Source of the DNA: Stutzerimonas stutzeri TS44
Lineage (GTDB): Bacteria; Pseudomonadota; Gammaproteobacteria; Pseudomonadales; Pseudomonadaceae
DNA: 64,000 nt
Assembly (NCBI GenBank): GCA_000263395.1
Contig: AJXE01000001.1
Coordinates: 248,001 to 312,000, forward strand
Direction: 5' to 3'
Shown here: in pieces, positions 29,899-39,800 of the stretch
Layout: the number at the start of each line of letters is the position of its first letter
Position numbering within the stretch: the stretch's first letter is position 1
The notes under the pieces: generated by a model
Told to the model about the DNA's origin: nothing
The model's input: the letters and a program-made list of their open reading frames with translations, nothing else
Database searches by the model: none
Translations under genes and position numbers: made by a program

Positions 29899-30711
29899 TC
29901 AGCGCTGGCAGCGGCTGCAATAGACGCTGGCGCGCTGGCCGAGGCGAACCTCACGCAGGGTCGTGCCGCAGTGCTTGCAGAACTCGCCGCCGCGCCCGTA
30001 GACGAACAGCTCCTGCTGGAAGTAGCCCGGCTTGCCGTCGCCGCCGACGAAATCGCGCAGCGTGGTGCCACCGCGCTCGATGGCCAGCGCCAGGATGCGC
30101 TTGATCTCGTCCGCCAGCTTCAGGTAGCGCGCCCGCGAGATGCTGCCGGCCGGGCGGCGCGGGTCGATGCCGGCGGCGAACAGCGCCTCGCTCGCATAGA
30201 TGTTGCCGACGCCGACCACCACCGCGTTGTCCATGATGAACGGCTTGACCGCCATGCTGCGCCCACGCGACAGCTGGAACAGCCGTTCGCCATCGAACGT
30301 CTCGCTCAGCGGTTCCGGACCGAGGCGGGCGAGCAGCACGTGGTTGAGCGGGTCGTCGCTCCACAGCAGCGCGCCGAAGCGCCGCGGATCGGTGTAGCGC
30401 AGCGCCTGGCCGGATTCGAGCAGCAGATCGACATGCTCGTGCCTGGCCGGCGGCAATGTGCCCTCGACCAGCCGCAGGCTGCCGGACATGCCCAGGTGCG
30501 CGATCAGCGTGCCGGCCTCGAAGCGGATCAGCAGGTACTTGGCGCGCCGCTCGACCGCCTCGATGCGCTGTCCGGACAGGCGCACGTCAAGGTCCTCGGG
30601 AATCGGCCAGCGCAGCCGCCGCTCGCGCACGATCACCCGACTGACGCGCTGACCGACGAGATACGGGACGATACCGCGACGGGTGGTTTCGACTTCGGGG
30701 AGTTCAGGCAT
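29899..30711 (-). CDS. mutM: Formamidopyrimidine-DNA glycosylase
   Basis: A 270-residue bifunctional glycosylase/AP-lyase that removes 8-oxoguanine. The N-terminus is [14 protein letters not shown], with catalytic Pro2/Glu3 after Met removal. The helix-two-turn-helix with [13 protein letters not shown] and the C-terminal zinc finger CKHCGTTL...CSRC are intact. The start was fixed by the required N-terminal proline; frames to 30819 run into a repeat tract. Length is standard. Confidence 0.97.
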   Translation of the reverse strand: MPELPEVETTRRGIVPYLVGQRVSRVIVRERRLRWPIPEDLDVRLSGQRIEAVERRAKYLLIRFEAGTLIAHLGMSGSLRLVEGTLPPARHEHVDLLLESGQALRYTDPRRFGALLWSDDPLNHVLLARLGPEPLSETFDGERLFQLSRGRSMAVKPFIMDNAVVVGVGNIYASEALFAAGIDPRRPAGSISRARYLKLADEIKRILALAIERGGTTLRDFVGGDGKPGYFQQELFVYGRGGEFCKHCGTTLREVRLGQRASVYCSRCQR

Positions 30712-30810
30712 GACGGCGGGACGCGGGGCGACGAAAGGGGAGCGCATCCTAGCACGGGCCGCCGGCGCCGCCCGGCCGGCCCCCGCAAGGCACCGGGGCA
30801 TTCCCGCCCC

Positions 30811-30897
30811 AAGCTCCAAGCTTCAAGCTCCAAGCTCCAAGCTCCAAGCTTCAAGCTTCAAGCTCCAAGCTCCAAGCTCCAAGCTCCAAGCTCCAAG
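30811..30897. repeat. Heptanucleotide tandem repeat (AAGCTYC)n
   Basis: Twelve consecutive 7-bp units, nine AAGCTCC and three AAGCTTC, run from 30811 to 30894, followed by a broken unit. Degenerate copies continue to about 30949 (GCTTGAGGCTTGTGGCTTGCAGC). Because 7 is not a multiple of 3, an open frame through it would encode a 7-residue repeat, but the tract lies upstream of any credible start. Similar heptad tracts are, as I recall, common between genes in P. stutzeri-group genomes. Confidence 0.85.
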
Positions 30898-30925
30898 CGC
30901 GAGGCTGCAGGCTTTTCCTTGCCGC

Positions 30926-30955
30926 TTGAGGCTTGTGGCTTGCAGCTCCTATACA
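30926..30955 (+). promoter_or_regulatory. Putative promoter of rlmI inside the degenerate end of the heptad tract
   Basis: TTGAGG (30926-30931) and TATACA (30950-30955) are 18 bases apart, 31 bases before the methyltransferase ATG. The -35 element comes from a degenerate heptad unit. Confidence 0.4.
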
Positions 30956-30985
30956 ATGCCCGCCCCCTCACCCGGAGCCCCGCCG

Positions 30986-32182
30986 ATGACCCTGCCCAGC
31001 CTGCGCCTCAAAGCCAACGCCGACCGCCGCCTGCGCGCCGGCCACCTGTGGGTCTACAGCAACGAGGTGGACACCGCCGCCACGCCGCTTGCCGGTTTCG
31101 CCGCCGGCGACCAGGCGATCCTCGAAGCCGCCGGCGGCAAGCCGCTGGGCATCGTCGGCGTGTCGCCGAACAACCTGATCTGCGCGCGGCTGCTGTCGCG
31201 CGACCTCAAGCACAGCCTGGACAAGTCGCTGCTGGTGCATCGCCTGCAGGTCGCCCTGAGCCTGCGCGAGCGGCTGTTCGAGCAGCCCTGCTACCGCCTG
31301 GTCTACGGCGACTCGGACCTGCTGCCGGGCCTGGTGGTCGACCGCTTCTTCGACATCCTCGTCGTGCAGCTCGCCTCGGCGACCATGGAGCGCAACAAGG
31401 ACGCCGTGCTCGAAGCGCTGGTGCAGGTGCTCAAGCCCAGCGGCGTGCTGTGGAAGAACGACTCCAGCGCGCGCGACGCCGAAGGCCTGGAGCGTTACGT
31501 CGACACCGCCTTCGGCGTGGTGCCCGAATGGGTGGCGCTGGAGGAGAACGGCGTGAAGTTCGAGGCGCCGGTGATCGCCGGTCAGAAGACCGGCTGGTTC
31601 TACGACCACCGCATGAACCGCGCGCGCCTGGCGCCCTACGTGAAGGGCAAGCGGGTGCTCGACCTGTTCAGCTACATCGGCGGCTGGGGCGTGCAGGCGG
31701 CGGCGTTCGGCGCCAGCGAAGTGTTCTGCGTCGACGCCTCGGCGTTCGCCCTCGACGGCGTCGAGCGCAACGCGGCGCTCAACGGCGTGGCGGACAGGAT
31801 GACCTGCGTCGAGGGCGATGCCTTCGAGGCGATGAAGGAACTGAAGAACGCCGAGGAGCGCTTCGACGTGGTCATCACCGATCCGCCGGCCTTCATCAAG
31901 CGCAAGAAGGACCTGAAGAACGGCGAGGCGGCCTACCGCCGGCTCAACGAACAGGCCATGCGCCTGCTCAACAAGGACGGCATCCTGGTCAGCGCCAGCT
32001 GCTCGATGCACCTGCCCGAAGACGACCTGCAGAACATCCTGCTCGGTAGCGCCCGCCATCTGGATCGCAATATCCAGCTGCTCGAACGCGGCGCGCAGGG
32101 CCCGGACCACCCGGTACACCCGGCGATCCCGGAAACGCGCTACATCAAGAGCCTGACCTGCCGCATCCTGCCCAACAGCTGA
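30986..32182 (+). CDS. rlmI: Class I SAM-dependent 23S rRNA methyltransferase (RlmI-like)
   Basis: A 398-residue RNA methyltransferase: an N-terminal PUA-like RNA-binding domain (about residues 1-80, LKANADRRLRAGHLWVYSNEV), a mid-domain, then a Rossmann fold with VLDLFSYIGGWGVQAAAFGA (SAM loop) and DVVITDPPAFIKRKKDLKNG, and a late Ser-Cys (SASCSMHL) matching the catalytic Cys of m5C enzymes. RlmI methylates C1962 of 23S rRNA in E. coli. The ATG at 30986 is the first start after the repeat tract; the frame open from 30683 encodes only repeat-derived peptide. Confidence 0.9.
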   Translation: MTLPSLRLKANADRRLRAGHLWVYSNEVDTAATPLAGFAAGDQAILEAAGGKPLGIVGVSPNNLICARLLSRDLKHSLDKSLLVHRLQVALSLRERLFEQPCYRLVYGDSDLLPGLVVDRFFDILVVQLASATMERNKDAVLEALVQVLKPSGVLWKNDSSARDAEGLERYVDTAFGVVPEWVALEENGVKFEAPVIAGQKTGWFYDHRMNRARLAPYVKGKRVLDLFSYIGGWGVQAAAFGASEVFCVDASAFALDGVERNAALNGVADRMTCVEGDAFEAMKELKNAEERFDVVITDPPAFIKRKKDLKNGEAAYRRLNEQAMRLLNKDGILVSASCSMHLPEDDLQNILLGSARHLDRNIQLLERGAQGPDHPVHPAIPETRYIKSLTCRILPNS

Positions 32183-32198
32183 GGGCGCAATTCACGGT

Positions 32199-32230
32199 GC
32201 GCACTCTACGACGCCGGACGTAGGGTGCGC
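32199..32230. repeat. REP-like imperfect inverted repeat between rlmI and ilvD
   Basis: GCGCACTCTACG (32199-32210) and CGTAGGGTGCGC (32219-32230) pair over 12 bases with one G-T wobble around an 8-base loop. The CGTAGGGTGCGC half resembles palindromic units common between genes in gammaproteobacteria. A transcription stop function is possible. Confidence 0.4.
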
Positions 32231-32310
32231 CCTTGCCGCCCGATGCACCCTCCCGCCAATCGCGCTATCCTGCGCAGTCTCCGTACAAGCCTGCTTTCCG
32301 GGAATCCGTC

Positions 32311-34149
32311 ATGCCTGACTATCGCTCGAAAACCTCCACGCACGGCCGCAACATGGCCGGTGCCCGCGCCCTGTGGCGTGCCACCGGGATGAAGGACGAG
32401 GACTTCAAGAAGCCGATCATCGCCATCGCCAACTCCTTCACCCAGTTCGTGCCCGGCCACGTGCACCTCAAGGACATGGGCCAGCTGGTCGCCCGCGAGA
32501 TCGAGAAGGCCGGCGGCGTGGCCAAGGAATTCAACACCATCGCGGTCGATGACGGCATCGCCATGGGCCACGACGGCATGCTCTATTCGCTGCCATCGCG
32601 CGAGATCATCGCCGATTCGGTGGAGTACATGGTCAACGCGCACTGCGCCGACGCCATCGTCTGCATCTCCAACTGCGACAAGATCACCCCCGGCATGCTG
32701 ATGGCCGCGCTGCGCCTGAACATCCCGGTGGTGTTCGTCTCCGGCGGGCCGATGGAAGCCGGCAAGACCAAGCTGGCCGCCCACGGCCTGGACCTGGTCG
32801 ACGCCATGGTCGCCGCCGCCGACGACTCCTGCTCCGACGAAACCGTCGCCGAATACGAGCGCAGCGCCTGCCCCACCTGCGGCAGCTGCTCCGGCATGTT
32901 CACCGCCAACTCGATGAACTGCCTGACCGAGGCCCTCGGCCTGTCGCTGCCGGGCAACGGCACCACGCTGGCCACCCACGCCGACCGCGAGCAGCTGTTC
33001 CTGCGCGCCGGGCGCATCGCCGTCGAGCTGTGCAAGCGCTACTACGCGGACGGCGACGCCTCCGTGCTGCCGCGCAACATCGCCAATCGCCAGGCCTTCG
33101 AGAACGCCATGACGCTGGATATCGCCATGGGCGGCTCGACCAACACCATCCTGCACCTGCTGGCCGCGGCCCAGGAGGCCGAGGTCGACTTCGACCTGCG
33201 CGCCATCGATGCGCTGTCGCGCAAGGTGCCGCAGCTGTGCAAGGTGGCGCCGAACATCCAGAAGTACCACATGGAAGACGTGCACCGCGCCGGCGGCATC
33301 TTCTCCATCCTCGGTGAACTGGCGCGTGGCGGCCTGCTGCACACCGACGTCTCCACCGTGCACAGCAAGAGCATGGCCGAGGCCATCGCGCAGTGGGACA
33401 TCACCCAGACCAATGACGAAGCGGTGCATACCTTCTTCAAGGCCGGCCCGGCCGGTATCCCGACGCAGACCGCGTTCAGCCAGGCCACCCGCTGGCCGAG
33501 CCTGGACCTGGATCGCGCCGAAGGCTGCATCCGTTCGGTCGAACACGCCTACTCCGAGGAAGGCGGCCTGGCCGTGCTCTACGGCAACATCGCCCTGGAC
33601 GGCTGCGTGGTGAAGACCGCCGGCGTCGACGAATCGATCCACGTCTTCGAAGGCACGGCGAAGATCTACGAAAGCCAGGACAGCGCCGTGAAGGGCATCC
33701 TCGCCGACGAGGTGAAGCCAGGCGACATCGTCATCATTCGCTACGAAGGTCCGAAGGGTGGCCCGGGCATGCAGGAAATGCTCTACCCGACCTCCTACTT
33801 GAAGTCCAAGGGGCTGGGCAAGGAATGCGCGCTGCTCACCGACGGCCGCTTCTCCGGCGGCACCTCGGGCCTGTCCATCGGCCACGCCTCGCCGGAAGCC
33901 GCCGCGGGCGGCGCCATCGGCCTGGTGCGCGAAGGCGACCGCATCCACATCGACATCCACAACCGCAGCATCCAGCTGCTGGTCAGCGATGAGGAGCTGG
34001 CCCACCGCCGCATCGAGCAGGACAAGCTCGGCTGGAAGCCGGCCCAGCCGCGCGCGCGCAAGGTCTCGACCGCGCTCAAGGCCTACGCCCTGCTCGCCAC
34101 CAGCGCCGACAAGGGCGCGGTGCGCAACAAGGCGCTGCTCGGCGACTAA
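32311..34149 (+). CDS. ilvD: Dihydroxy-acid dehydratase
   Basis: A 612-residue Fe-S enzyme that converts 2,3-dihydroxy-isovalerate or -methylvalerate to the 2-keto acids in valine/isoleucine synthesis. Cluster cysteines lie in [11 protein letters not shown] and [11 protein letters not shown]. The C-terminal signature [23 protein letters not shown] is intact. Length equals the E. coli-type 616-residue enzymes. ATG 32311 is used; upstream in-frame sequence has no homology pattern. A strong terminator follows directly. Confidence 0.98.
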   Translation: MPDYRSKTSTHGRNMAGARALWRATGMKDEDFKKPIIAIANSFTQFVPGHVHLKDMGQLVAREIEKAGGVAKEFNTIAVDDGIAMGHDGMLYSLPSREIIADSVEYMVNAHCADAIVCISNCDKITPGMLMAALRLNIPVVFVSGGPMEAGKTKLAAHGLDLVDAMVAAADDSCSDETVAEYERSACPTCGSCSGMFTANSMNCLTEALGLSLPGNGTTLATHADREQLFLRAGRIAVELCKRYYADGDASVLPRNIANRQAFENAMTLDIAMGGSTNTILHLLAAAQEAEVDFDLRAIDALSRKVPQLCKVAPNIQKYHMEDVHRAGGIFSILGELARGGLLHTDVSTVHSKSMAEAIAQWDITQTNDEAVHTFFKAGPAGIPTQTAFSQATRWPSLDLDRAEGCIRSVEHAYSEEGGLAVLYGNIALDGCVVKTAGVDESIHVFEGTAKIYESQDSAVKGILADEVKPGDIVIIRYEGPKGGPGMQEMLYPTSYLKSKGLGKECALLTDGRFSGGTSGLSIGHASPEAAAGGAIGLVREGDRIHIDIHNRSIQLLVSDEELAHRRIEQDKLGWKPAQPRARKVSTALKAYALLATSADKGAVRNKALLGD

Positions 34150-34162
34150 TCCGGCGGCAAAG

Positions 34163-34191
34163 AAAAAGCCCGGCCATGTGCCGGGCTTTTT
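34163..34191 (+). terminator. Intrinsic terminator of ilvD
   Basis: AAAAAGCCCGGC (34163-34174), loop CATGT, then GCCGGGCTTTTT (34180-34191) form a perfect 12-bp hairpin with a T-run. Its A/T symmetry lets it work for the convergent L,D-transpeptidase-like gene too. Confidence 0.9.
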
Positions 34192-34224
34192 CGTTCTAGC
34201 CAACCCCTCAGGGCGGGCGGCAGC

Positions 34225-34935
34225 TCAGCCGCGCCGGGCAGCGAGGATGCTCGCCACCTGGTTCGGCTTGCAGTTCAGGTAGGCCGAGGAGCGCAGCCAC
34301 TTCTGGTCGGGATACCAGGAAAACATGAATTGCCCGCCCTTGAGGCTGTCGACCACCATCCGCGCGACTTCCGGACGCACCGCCGGGCAGCCCTGGCTGC
34401 GGCCGATGCGGCCCTGGGTGGCGATCCAGGCGGGATTCACGTAGGCCGCCGGGTGGATGACGATGGCGCGCTCGCGGGCACGATCGTTGATGCCCGGCTC
34501 CAGGCCGTCCATGCGCAGCGAATAGCCATGCTTGCCGCTGTAGCTCTCGGCGGTGCGGAACAGACCGATGCTCGACTGATGGCTGCCCACCACGTTGGAG
34601 AAGCGCGTGGCGTGGTTGTCGCCGGACTTCTGCCCGTGCGCGACCAGATCGCGCAGCAACAAAGTGCTGCGCTGCAGGTCGAAGATCCACAGACGCCGCT
34701 CGGACGAGGGCAGCGAGAAATCGATGACCGCCAGGCGCTGGGCCGGCGTCGCGCCGTTGTTCACCGCGCACTGCATGGCGGCAACGGCATGGGTCAGGAC
34801 CTGGCGGTCCAGCGTCGGCGCCACGCGCGCGAGGCTGTCGACCAGGGGTTGGTAGGCGGGAGCGGTCGCCCAGGCGGGCACCGACAGGAAGGACAGGCCT
34901 GCCAGCAGGCAGAGTCGTCGCAATAACGGACGCAT
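34225..34935 (-). CDS. Murein L,D-transpeptidase-like exported protein
   Basis: A 236-residue protein with a signal peptide (residues 1-23, LSVPAWA). The catalytic-type motif is RIGRSQGCPAVRPEVA with its conserved Ser-x-Gly-Cys, preceded by a candidate His in AIVIHPAAYV, as in the YkuD-related murein L,D-transpeptidase catalytic family (PF13645). These act in the periplasm on peptide cross-links; substrate and physiological role are not known. The ATG at 34935 replaces a GTG at 34956. It lies close to, and divergent from, another L,D-transpeptidase gene. Confidence 0.85.
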   Translation of the reverse strand: MRPLLRRLCLLAGLSFLSVPAWATAPAYQPLVDSLARVAPTLDRQVLTHAVAAMQCAVNNGATPAQRLAVIDFSLPSSERRLWIFDLQRSTLLLRDLVAHGQKSGDNHATRFSNVVGSHQSSIGLFRTAESYSGKHGYSLRMDGLEPGINDRARERAIVIHPAAYVNPAWIATQGRIGRSQGCPAVRPEVARMVVDSLKGGQFMFSWYPDQKWLRSSAYLNCKPNQVASILAARRG

Positions 34936-35101
34936 GCAGAAAACCTCATCGGGCACGACCTTGCGACTTCCTGTCCGGCCGGCGCCTTAAACTCACTACC
35001 CAAGCGTAGCGGCACAACACGGACCAGGCTGCATCGCCTGGCCCGACACGGTATGTTCTAGTGGTCGGATCGCCCCGCGCCGCCGCTGCGGCTCGGGTCG
35101 A

Positions 35102-36745
35102 ATGCCGCGCAGTCTAGCAGTCGAACGGAACGCGGGGGGCGCAACGTTGTACAAAAAACACGCATTTCGTCTGGCTGCCGGGCTGTTGCTGCTGCCGCTA
35201 GCGGCCCTCGCCGCCCCGGCTGACGCGCCGGTCGCGCCGCTGCGCACGGCGCTCGAACAACTGCCGGCCTCCTGCGCGGACTACCTCCCGCCGCTGAACC
35301 CGGCCGCCCGCGAGCGCCTGCAGGGCTTCTACGCACGGCAGGATTTCGCCCCGGTGTGGCGCTCCTACCGACAGATCGACGGTCTGCTGCAACAGCTCGA
35401 ACAGCTGGCCGACGACGGCCTGGCCCCGGCCAGCTACCACCTCGAACGCATCCGCCAACTCACGCACAGCGCCAGCGCCGCGCCGCAGCACCGGATCTGC
35501 AGCGACCTGCTGGCCAGCCACGCCTACCTCAGCGCCCTGCACGACCTGGCCCACGGCCGCCTGCCGCGCGAGCAGCTCGAACCACTGTGGCGCAGCCCCG
35601 ACTGGCCGCTCGAGGACGATCACCAGGCCGCGCTGGAACTCGCCAGCAGCGGGCTGAACGACCTGGCCGATGCCTTCGCCCGGGCGCGCCCGGACCTGCC
35701 GCAATACCTCGCCCTGCGCGCCGCCTATGCACGTCTGCGCAGCCAAGCGCTGGCGCAATGGCCGACGATCCCCGCCGGGCCGACGCTGCGCCCGCAGATG
35801 CTCGACGCCCGCGTGCCGCTGCTGCGCGAGCGCCTGCTCGGCCACGCCGGGCTGGGCCTGGTCGGCGACGCGAGCCGGCGCTACGGCCCGGTACTGGTCG
35901 CCGCGGTCGAGGCGTTCCAGCGCCAGCACGGCCTGGAGCCCGACGGGCTGGTCGGTCGCGGCACGCTGGCGGCGCTCAATGTCAGCCCGGCCAGCCGCCT
36001 CGACCAGTTGCGCATCAACCTCGAGCGCCTGCGCTGGATCGCCCGCGACATCGAGCCGCGCTCGCTGCTGGTGGACATCGCCGGCGCCCGCCTGATCCTG
36101 TTCGAGGAATGCCAGGTGCAATGGCAGACGCGCACCCAGGTCGGCCGCGAGGGGCGACGCACGCCGCCGCTCAAGTCCACGGTCACCCGGCTGACGCTGA
36201 ATCCGACCTGGACCGTGCCGCCGACCATCCTGCGCGAGGACAAGCTGCCGCGCATCCGCGAGGACCTCGGCTACCTGGAGCGCAACCGCCTGCGCGTGCT
36301 CGATGCCCAGGGCAACCGCCTCGATCCGCAGAGCATCGACTGGAGCAGCCCGCACGGCATCTACCTGCGCCAGGACGCCGGCCCGGAAAACCCGCTCGGG
36401 CGGGTGGCGATCCGCTTCGCCAACCCGTTCTCGGTGTACCTGCACGACACCCCCAGCCAGCGCCTGTTCAGCCAGGCGGCGCGCACCACCAGTTCAGGCT
36501 GCGTACGCGTCGAGGGCGCACTGCAGGTCGTCGACCTGCTGCTCGAGGAGCGCGAGCGCACCGAAGTCGCGCGCCTGCTGGAAACCGGCAAAACCCACGA
36601 GTATCGGCTGGCGCGACCGATACCGATCCTCATGGCGTACTGGACCGCCGAGGCGGACGAACAGGGCGAGCCGCATTACCGCCCGGACATCTACCGCCAG
36701 GACGCCGCGCTGCTGGCGGCGCTGAACCGCGCACAGGCCGACTGA
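35102..36745 (+). CDS. YcbB-type L,D-transpeptidase with peptidoglycan-binding domain
   Basis: An exported L,D-transpeptidase of 547 residues from ATG 35102, or 532 from an in-frame TTG at 35147. The TTG gives a cleaner signal peptide (YKKHAFRLAAGLLLLPLAALA) and has a G-rich stretch 8 bases upstream; I keep the ATG as outer limit. An N-terminal scaffold domain (~50-250) contains a PG_binding_1 motif (VEAFQRQHGLEPDGLVGRGT). The YkuD catalytic domain shows HDTPSQRLF and the catalytic SSGCVRVEG. Such enzymes make 3-3 cross-links that bypass penicillin-binding proteins. Confidence 0.9.
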   Translation: MPRSLAVERNAGGATLYKKHAFRLAAGLLLLPLAALAAPADAPVAPLRTALEQLPASCADYLPPLNPAARERLQGFYARQDFAPVWRSYRQIDGLLQQLEQLADDGLAPASYHLERIRQLTHSASAAPQHRICSDLLASHAYLSALHDLAHGRLPREQLEPLWRSPDWPLEDDHQAALELASSGLNDLADAFARARPDLPQYLALRAAYARLRSQALAQWPTIPAGPTLRPQMLDARVPLLRERLLGHAGLGLVGDASRRYGPVLVAAVEAFQRQHGLEPDGLVGRGTLAALNVSPASRLDQLRINLERLRWIARDIEPRSLLVDIAGARLILFEECQVQWQTRTQVGREGRRTPPLKSTVTRLTLNPTWTVPPTILREDKLPRIREDLGYLERNRLRVLDAQGNRLDPQSIDWSSPHGIYLRQDAGPENPLGRVAIRFANPFSVYLHDTPSQRLFSQAARTTSSGCVRVEGALQVVDLLLEERERTEVARLLETGKTHEYRLARPIPILMAYWTAEADEQGEPHYRPDIYRQDAALLAALNRAQAD

Positions 36746-36831
36746 GCGGCGCCGGCAGGCGGCTTTTCGCCGTCGCGGCTTGAACCAAAGCGCTTGCGCC
36801 GCAGTCTCTTGCTGACCCCCGCGCGGGTTGC

Positions 36832-39800
36832 ATGGCCCATGCGGACCGACTTACCGACCGGCCAGCCGATGGCCGGCTCAGCGCCACGGATAGCCGAGCA
36901 GAGCTCTTCTTGAACGCCGATCACAGCACGCCCGCCCGTGGATGGACCGAAGCGCAGCGCCTGAGCGCACTGGCGTGTCATTTCATGCCGGGCAGCCTGT
37001 GCCAGGCGGATTTCGACGATCTGCTCGCACTCGCCGCCGAGCTTTGCGCTGCACCGGCGGCCGCGCTGCACCTGATCACCGCCAAGCAGCAGCACTGCCC
37101 GGCCGCCCTCGGTCTCGAGCGCGCCAGCGTGCCGCGTGCCGGCACGGTGAGCGCCTGGGCCATCGAGCAGGACGAAGCGCTGGTGCGGCTGCAGGCCGAT
37201 CGCCTGCCCGATGGCGTCACCCTGCCGCGGCTGGCCGACGGCACGCCGGCCGCCTGTTACGCCGCCGCCATCCTGCGCACCGCCGACGGCCTGCCGCTGG
37301 GCACGCTGTGCGTGCTCGACCGCACGCCGCGCACGCTCGACGCAGCTGCGGAGCGACACCTGCAGGCGCTGGGGCGCCAGGCGGTGACGCTGCTGGAGCT
37401 GCGCCGCCACGACAGCCGGGCCCAGGGCTGCGGCGCACAGGCGCAGCAGCTGGAAAGCGAAGCCTTCACCCGCCTGCTGCTCGACTCCGCCAGCGAAGGC
37501 TTCTATTCCATCGACCGCAGCGGCGCCCTGACCCTGTGCAACCAGGCGTTCCTCACCCTGCTCGGCTTCGACAGCCACGACCAGGTGCTCGGGCGGCGCC
37601 TGCACCGGATCATCCATCACAGCCATCCGGACGGCAGCGACTACCCGCTGCGCGACTGCCCGATCCAGCACACCGCCACCACCGGCGAGCCATGCGAGAT
37701 CGACTACGAGCTGTTCTTTCGCCAGGACGGCAGCAGCCTGCCGGTGGCCTACCGGGTCGCGCCGATCTACCGCGACGGCGAGCTGCAAGGCGCGATCTGC
37801 ACCTTCACCGACATCAGCGAACGCACCCACGGCGACGCGCTGCTGGCCTTCCTGCTGGAGATCAGCGACCGGCTGCAGGAGGACGAAACCCAGGTCGACA
37901 TCGGCTGCGTGCTGGATGAGCGTCTCGGCCGGCTGACGCGCACCGACTGCATCGCCTATGGCCATCTGGAGGACGCCACCACGCTGGTGATCAGCCAGCA
38001 ATGGCGCGGCGTGAACAGCCCCGACCGGCTCGGTCGCCACCCGCTCGGCAGCAGCGCCGCGGTGCTGGCCCAGCACCTGGCGCAGGGCAGCATCCTGATG
38101 CTGGAGAACCTGCTCGACGCCGCCGCCGACCCGCAGCCGCGGCAACTGCACGCCAGCCTGGCCAGCCAGAGCCTGCTGTTCGCCCCGCTGCCGATCGCCA
38201 CGCAGCAGCCCAACCGGCAGTTCCTGCTGTTCGCCAGCCGGCTGCCGCGCCACTGGAACCAGAGCGATGTCGCGCTGGTGCACGACGTGGTCGAGCGCAT
38301 CCGCAACGCCAGCCAGCGCGTCAGTGCCAACCGCGCGCTGCGCGAGGCGCAACAGCGCGTCAACCTGGCCAACGAAATCGCCTCGATCGGCGTCTGGGAA
38401 TACAACGACAGCCAGCACAGCCTGCACGGGGATGCCCAGTTCAAGGCGCTGGCCGGGCTGACGCCGGAGCAGCCGCTACCGCGTGTCGACGAGGTGCTGG
38501 CGCGCGTGCACCCGGACGATCGCGCCGAGCTGCTGGCGGCCCTCGGCCGCGCGCTGCAGGGCAAGGACGGCGGCGAGTTCCAGCTCGACTACCGGGCGCA
38601 GGACCCACGGACCGGACAGTCCCGCTGGCTGACCAACCGCGGCCGCCGCGTGCTGGATGCCAACGGCGACGTGCGGATTCTCGGCACCGCGCGCGACATC
38701 ACCGCCGAGCGCAATGCCGCCGAACGCATGCTGCGCATGAACGCGCTGCTCGAGCAGCAGATCGGCGAGCGGCACCTGGCCGAGCGGCGCCAGACGGCGC
38801 TGATCGAGCTGGGCGATCTGCTGCGCGAACAGCACGACAGCCAGACCATCGCCCATGCGGCGGTCAGCATCATCGGCGGCACCCTGGACGTGGCGCGCGT
38901 GCTGTTCGCCAGCATCGAGCCCGGCAGCCTCTACGCCACCATCGAGCGCTACTGGAGCGACGGCGCCTCGAGCGACAGCAACGAGCGGGTGCATTTTCCC
39001 GACTTCGGCGATCTCTACTACGACCTGCAGAACAACGACCTGGTGGTGATCGACGATGTGCTGCACGACGCGCGTACCGTCGCCCAGGCCGGCCTGTACA
39101 GCGAACGGCAGATCCGCAGCCTGATCTGCGTGCCGCTGCTCGAGCAGGGCCGGCTCACCGCCGCGCTGATGCTGCTGCACGGCGAGCCGCGCATCTGGCT
39201 CGACGACGACATCTCGTTCATCCGCGAGGTCGCCGATCGCGCCTGGAACGCCGACGAGCGCATGCGCGCCGAGCGTGCCCTGCGCGAGAGCGAGGAGCAG
39301 TTCCGCACGCTGGCCGACAACATCAGCCAGTTCGCCTGGATGGCCGACCCCGACGGGCGCATCTACTGGTACAACAAGCGCTGGTACGACTACACCGGCA
39401 CCACCTTCGAGGCCATGCGCGCACTCGGCTGGCGCGCGGTGAACCACCCCGCCCACCACGAGCGGGTCAATGCCTCGCTCAAGCGCGCCTTCGCCATCGG
39501 TTCGGTCTGGGAGGAGACCTTCCCGCTGCGCGGCAAGGACGGCGTCTACCGCTGGTTCCTCTCCCGCGCGCTGCCGATCCGCGACGACTTCGGCCAGGTC
39601 ACCCAGTGGTTCGGCACCAACACCGACATCACCGCCCAGGTCGCCGCCGAGGACGCCCTGCGCGAACTCAACGAAAGCCTGGAGCGCCGCGTCGCCGAGC
39701 GCACCCGCGAGCTGGCGGCGATCAACAGCCGCCTGCACATCGAGATGGCCGAGCGCGAACGCGCCGAGGAGGCGCTGCGCCACGCGCAGAAGATGGAAGC

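Noticed and set aside
30811..30897. CRISPR array
   Set aside because: Units are 7 bp with no spacers; a simple tandem repeat.
30683..30985. N-terminal extension of the rlmI frame containing a repeated Ser-Lys-Leu-Gln-Ala peptide
   Set aside because: It is translation of the heptanucleotide tract, upstream of the likely promoter; RlmI homologues begin at the MTLPSLRLKA start.
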